Of a DNA stretch of 64,000 nucleotides, positions 11,441-23,137 are shown piece by piece. Source of the DNA: Edaphochlamys debaryana (Eukaryota > Chlorophyta > Chlorophyceae > Chlamydomonadales); contig JAEHOE010000110.1 of assembly GCA_016858145.1 (NCBI GenBank), positions 248,001-312,000 on the forward strand, in the 5' to 3' direction. The position numbers and the translations under genes are program-made. The notes under the pieces are model-generated. The model searched no databases. It was not told where the DNA came from and was given only the letters and a program-made list of their open reading frames with translations. Each line of letters begins with the position of its first letter. Within the stretch, counting starts at the first letter, position 1.

Positions 11441-14400
11441 ATGCGAGCTTTGGACATGCGAACGCATTCGGCGCTCCTGCCCGGCCGCAGCGCTCCAGCG
11501 CAGCCACTCTTGCGGCGACCAGCTCAGCGAGTGCTACCTCAAGCATTCGCCGAAGAGCGGTCCACGGGGCCAGGCGCAGCGCCGAAGCCGGTGCCGGCAC
11601 CGGTGGCCCCTACCCGAACCCTTGTCACGTTCGACTATGCGGACCTCGTGGCCGGCAAGGACCTCTCTGCAGCCATCGAGGAGGTGAGCCGATTCCCTCC
11701 GCTACGGAAGGCATGCCCTCAAAGGCCGCGCGGCGCAACGGCGGCTGGGAGTTGGGCTGCAAGGAAGCGCTGGAGGGGTTGGCGAGGTACAGAGCGGAAA
11801 GCGTGCCTCTTCAACTCCCCCACGCCCCAACACGTTCACCACAGGCATACGGCCCCAACGGCCTGGGTGCGCTGGTTGTGGCCAACATCCCCCAGTACCC
11901 GGAGCTCCGGCGCCGCCTGCTGCCGCTCGCTGCGAAGCTCGCGGTAAGCCGTGCACGCAGCCCCGGAGCCAGGCATCGCCCCGAGCGCTGCTGCGGCTGG
12001 CTGCGGTCAGCGCACGTGGGGCATCCCCTGGCCGGCGTTGTAGCCCACCGTGAGCCGTACGGCAGTCCCCCGTCTCAGTAGCTGCTGTACGACAGACCCC
12101 CGTGACCAAGTACTGATCGTGCACGCCCCTGCAGAACCTGGACCCCAAGGTCCTGGCCAGCTTGGAGGACCCCGAGAGCCACTACAGGTGGGGGTCGCCC
12201 CTTGGGTCAAGCGGGCCGGTCGGGAGCAGGCGCGAGGGCGTTGCTTGCGGTCTGACAGGATGGGCAGGGCGCACAGGACGCAGTAGTCCAGTACAACGAG
12301 TGCCCGGCACCCTGTCTGCCCCTCAGCTTTGGCTGGAGCCTGGGCCGGGAGGCGCTCTCCGACGGGCGGCCGGACTCGTTCAAGGGCTCCTTCTACGCCA
12401 ACCCCCTAGCAGGCGAGTAGCGCTGGGGCGCAAGTGCGGGGAAGCCCCTCGTGCTCGTGCAAGACGTGTCTAGAGGGATGGCAGTCCGCAAACATGCGGG
12501 ACTAATTGCGACGGTGTCTTGGATGCTGGGAGATTGGGCAGTCTGGGTCCATGCGAGGCTGAGGGCAAGGGCTGACGCGGATGCTCAGTGTATCTCCTGT
12601 GGAACACTAGTTGGGCCCGATGGAGGAGCGTGGTTGCTTGACCTTGACCTTGACCGAGGCCACTGGTGGCCTTGACTCAGGACAGGTCCGCCGCTGCGCC
12701 CGTCGGTCCACGGCTCAGCTCCTTAACCCCCTGCACCCCGTGCCTGCCGCCACTGCGCCTCTCGGGGCCGTGGCTCAGCCCCTAACCCTACCCCCCCGGT
12801 CTCGCCGCACTGCTTGCCCCGCTGTCCCAGATGACCAGCTGGTGTCCTCCGCCGATGACTTCCGGCCCCGGCCCCAGTCGCGCCCCGCCAACGGTGAGAG
12901 TCCCGCCGGGCCTCTTTGCATGGTCGCAGCGCACACCCGGCCGCATGCATGCGTACCTCGTCACACGCCCGCGACGTGCGCCCTGCGTGCATGTGCATGC
13001 CTTCTTGGAATGGGCTCCACTCCGCAACACGCGCTGCCAGTAACAGCGTCCTGGGTGCGGCCCATGTGCCCGCAGGCAACGGCGTCAGCAGCAGCGGGCG
13101 CCTCACGCGCAGCATGGTCAAGGTGGCGGCGCTGCGGGCGGCGCACCCGGGGTACTACCGACGCAACCTGTGGCCCAGCAGGTGGGCGCGCCCGGGCGCA
13201 AGATCCGCCCGACCCTTCTTAGTGCTGTTGCCTTTGAGCCGTTGGTCGGGTACCATGTGCATGTTCTACCAACCCACATCCCACGAGCCAACGCATCGCC
13301 AGCAAGCTATTGTGCCCACCCCTCCCCTGCCGCCCCTACCCGCCGCCACGCACGCATTGGCACGCATCCCTCTCGCTGTTGCTCTTCTGGGTTCGCTTCA
13401 CTCATTTCTAACATAGAACCCGCGCACCCGTTTCCACAGCCCCGACGGCCTGTCGGAGCTGGAGCCGGCCTTCAAGGCCCTGGGGCGCCTGGTGTGCAGC
13501 GTGGGGTACGAGCTGATGGAGGGGTGCGACCGGTGAGCGGCGGAGCGGGCGGGAAGCGGGGAGCAGTTATGGAAGGGTGGCTTTGGTCTGGGTGGAGGGA
13601 TACGGTGACAGCGGGTTCAGTAACAGGCGCTCTCCACTATGCTTGCGGCGTCATCGTTTCTTTTCTCACTGGTCGTACCTCCTGCCGTACAGCTACGTGG
13701 CGTCCCGGCTGGGCGCGCAGCCCGGGAAGCTGTCGGGCGTGTTCCAGCGGAGCATGAACCCAAAGGTGCGCAGCACGGGGCGCAGCATGGAGTGCAGCGG
13801 GGCGGACAGCACAGCATACGGCTCACAACCCCAGCACGCCCGCGCCGCTCCGTGCTTTGTGTCCCGCCGATGCCAGGGCCTAAGCCGACGCTTGGCCCTG
13901 CCCTCTCCGCACACTCCGTCACCACAACACCTGTTACTGCTGCTGCTGCTCCCCAGGCGCGGCTGCTGCACTACTTCCCCACACCCCAGCTGGAGGGGCC
14001 GGCGCAGACGGCGCCGCAGGACTGGTGCGGCTGGCATTACGACCACGGCAGCCTCACGGGTGGGGCCGGGGCCGGGCGGGCGCGGGACGCATGGCGTGCG
14101 TTGCGGGTTTGCACCACGCCAGCATTGTGAGGGACAGCGACCGCAGCCCTTGCCTGCTCCTCCCGTGTCGTTCCGTTGACGGTGGGCCGCAAGCCAGCCG
14201 CTACCTAGCATGCCGGCTGCTCCATCTTACGGTTGGAAAGCGTCAGAGCGAGCTTCTGCGACGCCGTTTCCGGTCCATTGCGCTCCGTTCCCCCTCCGGC
14301 CTTCCGCTCTGGACCTCAACTCGCATCGGGCTCGCTGGCTGCCGCCACACCCTTTCCCTCCGGTTTCCTCTTCGTCAAAGATCACCCCCCTCCTCCACCA

Positions 14401-15432
14401 CGCCCCACACACCCCAGGCGTCACGTCCGGCAGTGTACAATCTAGACAGCTGTGTGCACCTGCAACCCCCTCCTCCACCACGCCCCTCCACCCCCAGGCC
14501 TCACGTCCGCCCTGTACCTGGACGCACGCGGCCAGGAGGTGCCCTGCCCCGACCCCGCCGCGGGGCTCTACATCCAGGACCGAGCGGGCAGCGTCGTGCG
14601 GGCGGCCATCCCCGCCGACTGCCTGGCGTTCCAGGTGCGGAGGAGGAGAGGGCGTGCCCGTGGGGCGCTGGGGCGTGGGCTATTACACAAGGCGGGGCGG
14701 AGCAGCTTCAGGGCAGTGCGAGCTGCTTGGCGAGCCGTGCTGTTTGCCACCTCGGGCCGCCCCGTCACGCTGTCCGCGACGTGTGGCCCGCGCCCTACCG
14801 GCTGTTCTTCCCGCCACCGCCCGCGCTCCTGTCCTCCCCTCTCTTCTCGGCACCTCACCCCTCCCCCACACCCCTCCTCGGACCCGCAGGTGGGCGAGGC
14901 CCTGCAGGTGCACTCGGGCGGCCTGCTGCGCGCCACGCCCCACGCCGTGCGCGCCGCCGCGGGCCCGGCCGCCGCGGGCGTGTCCCGCAACACGTTCGCC
15001 GTCTTCATGCAGCCGGACGTGGACGAGCCCATGCAGCCGCCCCCGGGTGCGTGCACCGGTTGCGGGGGTCGGGTCGGGATGCGGTGTAGGTGCCTGAGCC
15101 GCGGCTACGAGGCCGCAGGGTGCTGTGGGAACGTGGTACGGTTGGCAGGGCCGTAGGAGGACCTGGGAGGAGAGTCGGCAGGCGGGCCGCGCTGGTCGGT
15201 GGCAGCCTCGAGGCTGCTTTACATTCAACCCCTTTTTTGCGCGGACTTTGCTCAAAGGCACCTTCCGCCTGTTCCGCTCGCCCCGATTCCTGCGACCCCG
15301 CCCGCAGGCGTCTCCCCACAGCAGGTGGCCATTGGGCAGTGGCAGCCGGGGACCACGTTCGGGCAGTTCGCTGAGGCGACATTTGAGAAATACTATCCCA
15401 AGTCCAAGGCCATGCAGCCCCAGCGACAGTGA
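11441..15432 (+). CDS. 2-oxoglutarate/Fe(II)-dependent oxygenase, isopenicillin-N-synthase-like
   Basis: Predicted non-haem iron oxygenase; the substrate cannot be told from sequence. Exons: 11441-11683, 11845-11943, 12135-12187, 12327-12412, 12831-12893, 13076-13181, 13440-13532, 13693-13765, 13957-14059, 14498-14634, 14890-15046, 15308-15432 (445 residues). The C-terminal jelly-roll half shows WHYDHGSLT, with H299 and D301 as the first two iron ligands, then VHSGGLLRATPHAVR, with H370 as the probable third ligand. SRNTFAVFMQPD follows, where Arg-x-Thr stands in for the family's Arg-x-Ser 2OG-binding motif. The N-terminus is basic, rich in Ala/Arg/Ser and poor in acidic residues, so plastid or mitochondrial targeting is possible. 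Intron 4 is GC-AG (AG|GCGAGT at 12413). The start is the first ATG that gives such a leader; an in-frame TTG lies 24 nt upstream. Confidence 0.9.
14386..14440. repeat. Echo of the exon 10 acceptor region in the oxygenase gene
   Basis: This stretch matches 14464-14517, which contains the C-rich tract, the CAG acceptor and the first codons of exon 10, about 80 bp further on. The copy also has a CAG acceptor followed by gcgtcacgtccg, but its frame then diverges. It could act as a decoy or alternative acceptor. Confidence 0.65.
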
Positions 15433-16604
15433 GGGGGTTGTGAGAGCTGCGGCACGGGGACGTATCCGGTGTTGAGGCGGCGAGGGGCAGGGGGTGCTTG
15501 TGTGGGGAGACGCACGGGGTTGTGGGGGGAGCGAGGAGAGAGGTGTGATTGTATCATATGTTGACGTGAGTGTGTATCAATACATGACATGCGCAGCCCA
15601 GAAAGCCACGATTGGAGACTCGGCGCATGACGCTGCCGGTGAAGGTACCCTGTGAGCGGCTAGACGGGAGGCCCGGACGCTAGCGTGATGGCAGAGCAGC
15701 GGGCGCGCAGACCGCTGTCGTCAGAGTTGGGGCGAACAGGTCTTGATTGCGGCACCCTGACGGGTGCGATGTCATAAGGGCGTGTAGCGTGCTGCAGAAA
15801 CGTGCCGAGTGCTGCAGAGGTCACGGCCGTAGGAGAAACAGCAAAGGGACGACGGCTGCAGCCTGCAGCAGGCCTGCCATGTCCGGGCCGTGTATCCTCT
15901 GCAGGTTGTCGAACATACCGGTAAGCGTCACATACGACCTTTCCGATATGACCGCGTAATGCGCTTTGACACAAAGGCTCTCCGCTTCCCGGCCCGTCTC
16001 CAGCCCCCGTATCGCCCCACCTGCCCGACGGGTGGTCCTACCTCCGACGTATGGTTTCTTAGCTCACGTACGTATATGGGAACTACACTTTCCCAAGTTT
16101 AGATCTCATTGGCCTGTTTGTGGCCAGCGCCGGCGTCGGGGTCGCGCCGCAGACGGCGGCGAACGCACGGCCCGCGCCCAGTCGGCACACCGAAGTAACA
16201 CAGTGAGTACTCACAGCTGTAACTCGCAGTGTACTGTATCGCAATGCTGCTTCCCCGACAGGCGGCGTGTGTGCGGAGCCGATGGGCACTTGGGAAGTCT
16301 GACCTGGACCGCGGCTTGTGCTCTTACACGGAGAGTGGCCCGTACACGCAAGCTGCATACATGGTTCTTGGTACAGCCCCATGCCAAGGGGCATGACGCG
16401 CCGGTTTCTGTGCGGAGTCCAGCGGAGTCATTGCCAAAGCGGTTCGTCCAACCGCGCCTGTCAGAAAGAGCTTATGCTCGCCAGTCACCCATATATACCT
16501 TGGAGCTCATAAAAGTCACAGACACCAGTGACCATATATCAGAGACGTCGCGCTGCCCGGCTCCGCGTTCGTCATCGTCTCCAGCCTTCAGAACGCCTTC
16601 AAGC
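15433..16604. other. Intergenic region
   Basis: Holds the oxygenase 3' UTR and the upstream region of the Pro/Gln-rich gene. An open frame from 15966 runs into that gene's first exon, but its N-terminal part has no coding character. No repeat or RNA gene was recognised. Confidence 0.4.
16491..16497 (+). promoter_or_regulatory. TATA-like element
   Basis: The sequence atatata lies about 110 bp upstream of the ATG at 16605, in an otherwise GC-rich stretch, at a plausible distance for a core promoter. A second, weaker atatat occurs near 16534. Confidence 0.3.
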
Positions 16605-17732
16605 ATGAAGCGGCAGCTTGAGTCTGACGTCTTAGAGACTCCTTCAGGCTTCGCAAGGACCTCTAGCGGCTCCGGAGCGTCAGGATTCAGCAATTGCCCC
16701 TCGCGCGTTTCGCGGCAGCCCTCGCTCCCATGCTCACCGGCTTCGGTGACAGGGCCGTCTGCCACAGGGCCTCGCTCGATGGCGGCAATGGCTGCGGCCG
16801 TCGCGGCAGAGTTCACCGTCCGTAGCGCTGTTCGGGACCTGGGCGCGGCCCAACTGCGGGAGTTTGAGGCGCAGCTACAGCGGACTGAGGATGCCATCCG
16901 CGCCGAGCTGAAGGCAAACGCGGCTGTCTTCCAGCAGGGCCGCGCCAAGGTCGCGCCAGGCAAGTCTGGCGGGCGGGCGCCATAGTCGAGCATGGTTTCA
17001 TGGCCTGGCAGGTCTGCCGAAGCCAGCCGACGTGCCCATCCAAGCCTCGTTGGTCTGAAATGGAGCCGCCTACAGCATACTGCCGGTCGGGCCTGCCAGG
17101 CCGACGTAAGCCGTCAAAACCCTCGGACGAGCCGTGCCAAGCCCTTGCCCGCTGAAGTTCTCCGCCCGATCCCCAACTGCCCCTTCCCCGCAGCCCCCCG
17201 CCCCATGCCAATCCCCGCCACGCCCGCCAGCAAGCGCCGCTGCATCGAGTCGGAACGCCGGAGCCCAGCGCCATGCACCCCGCCGGCGGTGTCCTTCGCC
17301 AGCCCCCACGTGCCCGCCGCCGCGCCCAAGGCCGGCCCGCCGCCTCTCCCGGCCTCCCTGCTGAGGGACTCGGCCCGCACCCCGCAGACGGCGCCAGGGC
17401 CGCAGCGAGGCTCCATGGCCCCTCCTCCTCCTCCGCAGCAGCGGGTCTCCATGGCCCCTCCTCCTCCTCCTCCTCCTCCTCCTCAGCATCAGCAGCAGCA
17501 TCACTCCCAGGCCCTGCAGCAGCTGCTACTGGAGCGGCTGCAGCAGCAGATGCCGCCGCCGGACGTGCGGGTCGTGCTGCTGAGGCCCGGCCAGGCCCCC
17601 ACCTGGTCCAGCCAGGCCCCCACCAGGCCCAGCCAGGCCCCCACCAGGCCCAACCAGGCCCCAACCTGGCCCAGCCAGCAGGCCCCAGTGGCGCAGCTGC
17701 AGCGCCCGTTTGCGCGGCAGATTATCCGATAG
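16605..17732 (+). CDS. Pro/Gln-rich protein with a short helical segment, unknown function
   Basis: Not recognised. Two exons, 16605-16959 and 17194-17732, give 297 residues. The intron is best explained as GC-AG (CCAG|GCAAGT), because only this donor restores the frame of exon 2; the nearby GT (AAG|GTCGCG) does not. Residues 1-50 are Ser-rich. Residues 65-110 are Ala/Glu-rich and probably helical (QLREFEAQLQRTEDAIRAEL). Exon 2 begins with a basic stretch (PASKRRCIESERR, a possible nuclear signal) followed by poly-Pro, a Gln/His tract and degenerate QAPTRPS repeats at 17590-17690. Low-complexity regions of this kind occur in nuclear or RNA-binding proteins, but nothing here proves such a role. 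Confidence 0.6.
17590..17690 (+). repeat. Coding 21-bp repeats (QAPTxxx)
   Basis: Four imperfect in-frame copies of a 7-residue unit beginning QAPT, in the C-terminal part of the Pro/Gln-rich protein. Confidence 0.75.
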
Positions 17733-19326
17733 TAGGGATGTGGCTGGGAGGGACTGCCGTTGGGGTCATAGCCGAGAAGGGAGGACGTCACTGTCGAGAG
17801 GGTTTTAGCTGCATACAGGCCGAGAGCCGAAACGCTGCAAAGCGGATTTATCCTTGACAGAATAAAGGGCAAGTGGTGACCCGTAAGGTCCTTGCCGCAT
17901 GCCGGGAAGCGGGATCCCCGTGCGTGGGCCAGTAACAAGGCCACTATTCAGTGATATCCAGGGGGGTTGAGAGCGCCGCTGAAGCAAACTTGCGGCTGTA
18001 CCTTTGCAGTCTTACACAGGCCGCAGGGCAGGGCAGGGGATGGGTTGATGCCAGACACCTTGCTTCAGGAGGTGCGGTTTGCCCAATTATCTGGGGGCCC
18101 GTTGAGTCGCGTTGGTTTAAGCGGGATCCGCTTGGCGGCAGACGGCAAGAGTCTCTTACTCTTGCTCGCGAGTGGTGCATTGGTCATTGTACTTGGCCGT
18201 TGAGAGCGTGGGCGGCGTGAGAGATTTAGGTGGGGTGAGTGAGGTGCCGTGGCGTGGCGTGAGGAGTCCTAACTTCTTGTTGCCATCGTGTGTCATGTTC
18301 AGCTCGTGAGGGCACAACCTTTTTTGCTACGCGCGTGTGGAGCTCATTGTGTATGAATACTGCCGCCTGATGCGTCCTTATCGTAGCTTGGTACCTGAGA
18401 GGGCCAGGGGCCTGCACATGAGGTGCGACGGACCCTGTCCAAGTTTTACGTTGCCGGGTACCCACGTCGTGTCGGGTACCCAGACATTGACGTATATCAC
18501 TACGCACTGAAGCTGAGGCCCATAAGCCTGCAGGCTGAGCTTAGGGGATAGAGGGCTAGACGGGCAAGGGAGTGTGGGCTGAGCGGGTAGCTAGATACCC
18601 AAGCCGGGCTTGTATTCTTACTTGAAGGGCAAAGATGAGGGAGGGCGGGAGCGTTGGGCGGGAGTCAGGGGCCCAATGAGTGGCGGGGTGTACGCCTGTG
18701 CGGACATTCTGACCATGGGGGCACCCTAGTATCGCTAGCCGTGCTTACGTGGTCCTCTATGGGCCTCTGAGCTATGTACGCTTGTCACCGTGAGATGCCG
18801 CCTTCCATACCGGCACGCCACGTACCTCGCTGTTGAGTTCTGCGGGGAGATGCGCATCCCTCCGCAAGTGTGCAGGGGTCTGCTTTCCTTGTGTTGCTGC
18901 TAATTGACTTGGGCAACCCGGGTGGGGACGGTGTGGTGCAAGACCACCCACCCCACCCCCAATCATAATGTAACGCCGCTTGTTGTGAACCACGCTGTCG
19001 TTGTCACGACCCAGCGTGCGACCCACGATCTCGCCGCCAGGGCCCACGCCGCCAGGGCCCGCGGCGAGGTCCGGTCCAGGGGACGGAAGGTGATCCCGCA
19101 GGCGATCAAAACTGGCAGGAGGCGCTTGACCTGCGATCGGCAGCTCTCCAGCTAGGCTTAACGTACGCACCCACTGCTTACTCGCCACGTCACACCGAAG
19201 TGGGCTTACCTCCTAAAGCCCGTTCACGTAGACGACGTTGAATGGCCTGTGTGAGCAGGCTGCCCTCTGCCCCCTGCCTGCTTGACATGACGGCCCACGC
19301 GCCCGCCGGGATCCGGCCCCCCAAAG
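17733..19326. other. Intergenic region upstream of the carbonic anhydrase
   Basis: No convincing gene. AATAAA occurs at 17861-17866, about 130 nt after the preceding stop. A short plus-strand frame, 18048-18203, starts with ATG and ends in a hydrophobic run (SLLLLLASGALVIVLG) that resembles a signal peptide. It could be the missing first exon of the carbonic anhydrase, but it has no clear donor in phase, so I leave it unassigned. Confidence 0.35.
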
Positions 19327-21894
19327 GAGCGGCGTGGACGGCTCCGACAGGCCCTGGCAGTGCCTGAGGGGCACCCGGCAGTCGCCGGCCAAAATTGGAT
19401 CTTACCCTCACCGATAGATATGTACCTCGGTCTCAATCCTCTCTGTGCAGCGCATGACTAGTTAGCTGAGGACAAGATGCACCCAATCAGCAGAGCCCGG
19501 GGACCTAGCTAGTTGTCCGGGCACCCGGCAGTCGCCCAGCTCCATCCCGGAGCCCACCACCGCCACCTTCGGTAAGCCACCCGGGCGGCCCCTCCGGCGC
19601 CCACTGAAGCCCAGTGCGGATTCCGTCAGCCCTGACAGCAATGCTCCCCAGGTCCCGCTGTACCGGTACCGTATTAAAAAAGCGCTGCATGCCCCCTGAG
19701 TTAGGGGCCTTAGGGCCCGCGTCCCTCCCTCCCCCGGCTGCTCACGCCCCTCCCGGCCCCTCCCCGCGCTCCCCCTCGCTCGCAGGTGCCGCTGTGCTGC
19801 CCCCCAGCTTCCGTACCACCTGGTCCTACCCCACCCTCACATCCAACGGCACCAACATCGAGGTGAGCCTGCGAGCCTGGGACCGCGCATGCCTCGGCGC
19901 ATCAACGCATCATCACGCGCTGCGGGCAGCCGACCTGCCACCAGACCGGTAGCGCCGCCAGCTGTTGATTTCTTGCCAGCCCCACCCACGGTCCTAGCGT
20001 CTTCGTCTTGCCCCATGCCCCGCCACTAACGGCCCTGCAACCCTCTCCCTCCTTGCCTTCGCTTTGTGCTGCCGTGCGCAGATCATCAACAACGGTCACG
20101 TCCTTCAGGTGTGGTCGAGTGGGAGGGGAAGACTGATAGATGGGGACGAGTCACGGGCGTGTCGCGCAGTGGTCTCGGACCTTCGTTACCCAGCACACGC
20201 CGTGCCATTCCAGAACCCGCTCTCACCCCGTGTGGGCCCTCCCCGCTCCCTGCCCCCCTTCACAGGTCGAGTGGCTGTCGCCCTTCAACTCGTCCGTCCA
20301 GATCACGGCGGGTGGGTGCACGTGCGGAAGTCTGGCGTTGAAGGGCGGCGTCTCCCAAAGCACCTTCCAACAAGCTAGCGCAACGCACCCCTTTCCTCAC
20401 GCACACGCAAACCCGCGTCCCCCGCTTGCCCACAGCCACCACGTCTGATGCCACCATCACCTCCGTCCTGGACCTTGCGCCGGACGCCCCTAGTCGCCGC
20501 GTCAACGCGACTCCGCTGCAGGTGGGGCCATGCCCCAGACCGTGCACCAAACTCGGAGGCAATTAGCTCAGCTCCCACGCACAGATCTGCCCAGCCCAAG
20601 ACCCCTTGTTCGGAACCTAACACGCCAAACCCCGCGCAGTTTCACTTCCACGCCACGTCCGAGCACACTGTTGACGGTAAGGGCGCCTTGCATGCGCGGG
20701 CGTGAAGAGGGGAGCGGATAATGGGGTGGCCGGGTACGAAGCCTGCATATCACCTCAGCCTTTGGTCGAGCTGCGTGTGCACGTGTCAACCCCTCGCCAT
20801 CCACCCCCAACGGATGTACCCGTGCCCCTCCTCGATCCCCCTCCCCCCCAGGCAAGTACTTTCCCCTCGAGATGCACATCGTGCACATGGTGACGGACCT
20901 GCCCGGCTGCGCGGGCGGCTGCTTCACGGTGACGGGTGTGGTGTTCGAGCTGGTCGAGGGCCCCGACAACCCGCTGCTGGCGCCAATCCTCGACAACGCC
21001 CCCCTGCGCGAGGGCACCATCAACAAGCTGCCCGCCGGCCTCCAGATCCCCGTCAATGCCTTCCTGCCCGCCATCAGCAACAGGACCTACGTCACGTGAG
21101 GAAGCGGGGACCGTAGCATCTATGCTGCGAGGGCTTGCATCTGTAGTGCTGGGCCCAGGCGTAGGAGGGAGCACACGCTACGCACGTCACATCAGGGGGA
21201 GCGGAGGTGGGCAAGGTACCGCCCTCCTTTCGTCCATTGCCCTCCGTGACCCGATCCTCCCCTTGCCCCCTTTCCCCCCCACACTCCCTCCCCCGCAGCT
21301 ACCCCGCCCCCCTGCAGCGAGGGCCTCCTGTGGCACGTCTTCACCGAGCCCCAGACCATCAGCCGCGGCCAGTGGGCGCGCTACCGCAACATCACCTCCC
21401 TCAAGGAGTGCGTCAATGCCACCACCACCGCCACCGGCCACCGCCACGCCGCCTCGCGCCGTCTGCACGAGCACGCCCCCGAGGAGCTCAGCGCTGAGGA
21501 CCTCATCACTGCTCCTGAGGCCCACGCGACCGCCCCCCACGCTCGCCAGCGGAGCATGCTTCTGTGCCTCGCAGACAGCCTGCTCGGCGGCCTTCTGCTT
21601 GGCTCCAGCTGCACCTATGCGCCGCCGCCGCCTTCGCCGCCGGTCGCTGGCCCTCGGCCCCCGCCCCCGCCCAACCCCAACAACTGTAAGTGTGCCGCCG
21701 CCAGAGCCCTGTGCCACCCTGTGCCACCTGTGCCACACTGCCCCTCGTGGCCCCATCGTATATCCTTCTCCTGACATCATTTTTCTCCCCGCGCGGCCTC
21801 CTCCCCAGTCCGTTGCACGCCCAAGGCCTATGGATACAACTACCGCAACATTCAGCCAGTCAACGGGCGCACAGTCAAGCTGGCCACGGCCTAG
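19327..21894 (+). CDS. Alpha-type carbonic anhydrase, CAH1/CAH2-like, 5' end unresolved
   Basis: Catalyses CO2/bicarbonate interconversion. The closest known relatives are the periplasmic enzymes of Chlamydomonas, which supply inorganic carbon to the cell. Exons: 19327-19359 (tentative), 19513-19571, 19786-19862, 20082-20108, 20266-20311, 20436-20521, 20640-20676, 20852-21095, 21196-21206 (micro-exon, tentative), 21299-21685, 21809-21894. Visible motifs in order: CPGTRQSP; WSYPTLTSNGT; IINNGHVLQVEW (His-64-type proton shuttle); FHFHATSEH with two zinc histidines; LEMHIVHM with the third; TPPPCSEGLLWHVF; and the C-terminal YNYRNIQPVNGRTVKLA. The stretch from about 21420 to 21685 matches the position of the linker cleaved between large and small subunits in CAH1, and here includes an added Pro-rich tract. 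The signal peptide and first exon were not found. Confidence 0.9.
19361..19385. repeat. Echo of the QSP-motif exon in the carbonic anhydrase gene
   Basis: The sequence gcacccggcagtcgcc occurs at 19371-19386 and again at 19521-19536. Both copies read GTRQSP in frame. The upstream copy is preceded in frame by SDRPWQCLR and soon runs into a stop; the downstream copy has the donor whose phase matches the next exon. The gene model therefore leaves exon A just before the first copy. Confidence 0.6.
21196..21206 (+). other. Candidate 11-nt micro-exon of the carbonic anhydrase gene
   Basis: The exon ending at 21095 leaves two bases, and the next clear exon at 21299 needs one base before CT. Direct joining gives the wrong frame. 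An 11-nt segment with acceptor atcag and donor gtggg closes the phase and inserts TGSGA. This supplies the Gly-Ser expected before TTPPC in the family. Confidence 0.5.
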
Positions 21895-22655
21895 AGGATG
21901 GAGCTTGTATGCGACCCTCAGGCCTGGCCCCCTAGATGGGCTGCACTCGTCCTGAGTGGCGTCCCCCCCTCCTACCCGTAGCTACACGTGCGTTGCAAGG
22001 AGAGAAGAGCGGCCGGGGGCCGGGGCACATACCGGTAGAAATGAATACGATCAGTGGTTTCGTGAGCGTGGCGAGGAAGGAGAGGCTTGGAGCGTACGGA
22101 CGCGACGGAGAGAGAAGAGCGTGGTGAGGGAAGGCTTTAGCTAGCCGGTAAGCCCGCAGTGCGGCTCCAAGTGTACATACACGATCCAATCAAAGAGCTT
22201 TTTGATGTGCGTTCGGTCTGATTGTATCAAGTGTGTCGTGGCGGTCGTGGGCCTTCGTAAGGCGGCGACGTCAAGACGTGGGTGGGGGAACGATGAACGC
22301 AAGGGGTGTACAAGAAAACAAAGAAGCGAAGCGCTTGGTTGTGGCGTAGGGCGTGTTCCGCTGACTACGCAGACCTGTGGGGGGCTTACCGAGTGTTCGT
22401 CGTCGCCTGTGGATCGGGAGGGCCCGCGAGGGCACAGGGGCACGGAATCTCGCGGGTGGACACGCACACGAGTTATGGAGAGGGAGGGCGGGGGAGGTGC
22501 CGGGGTCGGCCATGTTTCATGCTAGGGTGCCAGCGCGTAACAGAGCCCAAGAGCGCCCACGTCCCGGTCGGAAAACAATACCGTATCCTGCCGTATCCCA
22601 GCCAGCGTACCTCGGGCTTACCTGGGCTTACCTGCTTGTGTGTAGAAGGGGAGGT

Positions 22656-22796
22656 CCGCCATCGCCCGAGTCGGCGCGACTAGAGCCCCCAGAAGTCTAG
22701 GTGTCCCCACGTCCCATGGAGCCGAACCTGGGGGTAAAGACGACGTTGTCCGAGGCGGCGACCCCTAAGAGCGCGTAGGAACTCGGGCGATGGCGG
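22656..22796. repeat. 16-bp inverted repeat pair
   Basis: The sequence ccgccatcgcccgagt at 22656-22671 is perfectly complementary to 22781-22796, with 109 bp between. It could be the remains of a small non-autonomous transposon or a structured transcript. No target-site duplication was seen. Confidence 0.6.
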
Positions 22797-23096
22797 AAGA
22801 AGGAGGCAAGTAACCTGCAGGGCTCAAGGGCATCGGGGCGGGCGGGCAGTACGGGTGTGACAGGCCCCCGACGGCGGGGTCCCCCAAGCGACACAGCCGG
22901 AACCCGACACCCCGAATCCCAGGGCCGAGCGGCGTGCAATGCAGCGTACGGGGGAGAAGGGGGGCTGGGGTGCGGGCGTGTGCGTGCACGGCAAGGGCGG
23001 GGCGGGCCATGCGTGGCTCCCCACCGTTTGCAGTGGGCACTCGGCTCCACGGGATCGCACCGGGGACGAGGGTAGGCGTCCAGTGGCCTTACATCT

Positions 23097-23137
23097 CCGC
23101 TACATTTTCCCCTTCACGCAAGGGGAAAATGTAGCGG
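23097..23137. repeat. Perfect 18-bp hairpin
   Basis: CCGCTACATTTTCCCCTT (23097-23114), loop CACGC, then its exact complement (23120-23137). The stem is less GC-rich than the surroundings. There is no U-run after it. Confidence 0.8.

Noticed and set aside
15966..16604. N-terminal extension of the Pro/Gln-rich protein
   Set aside because: Open in frame but with no coding character, and a TATA-like element lies within it.
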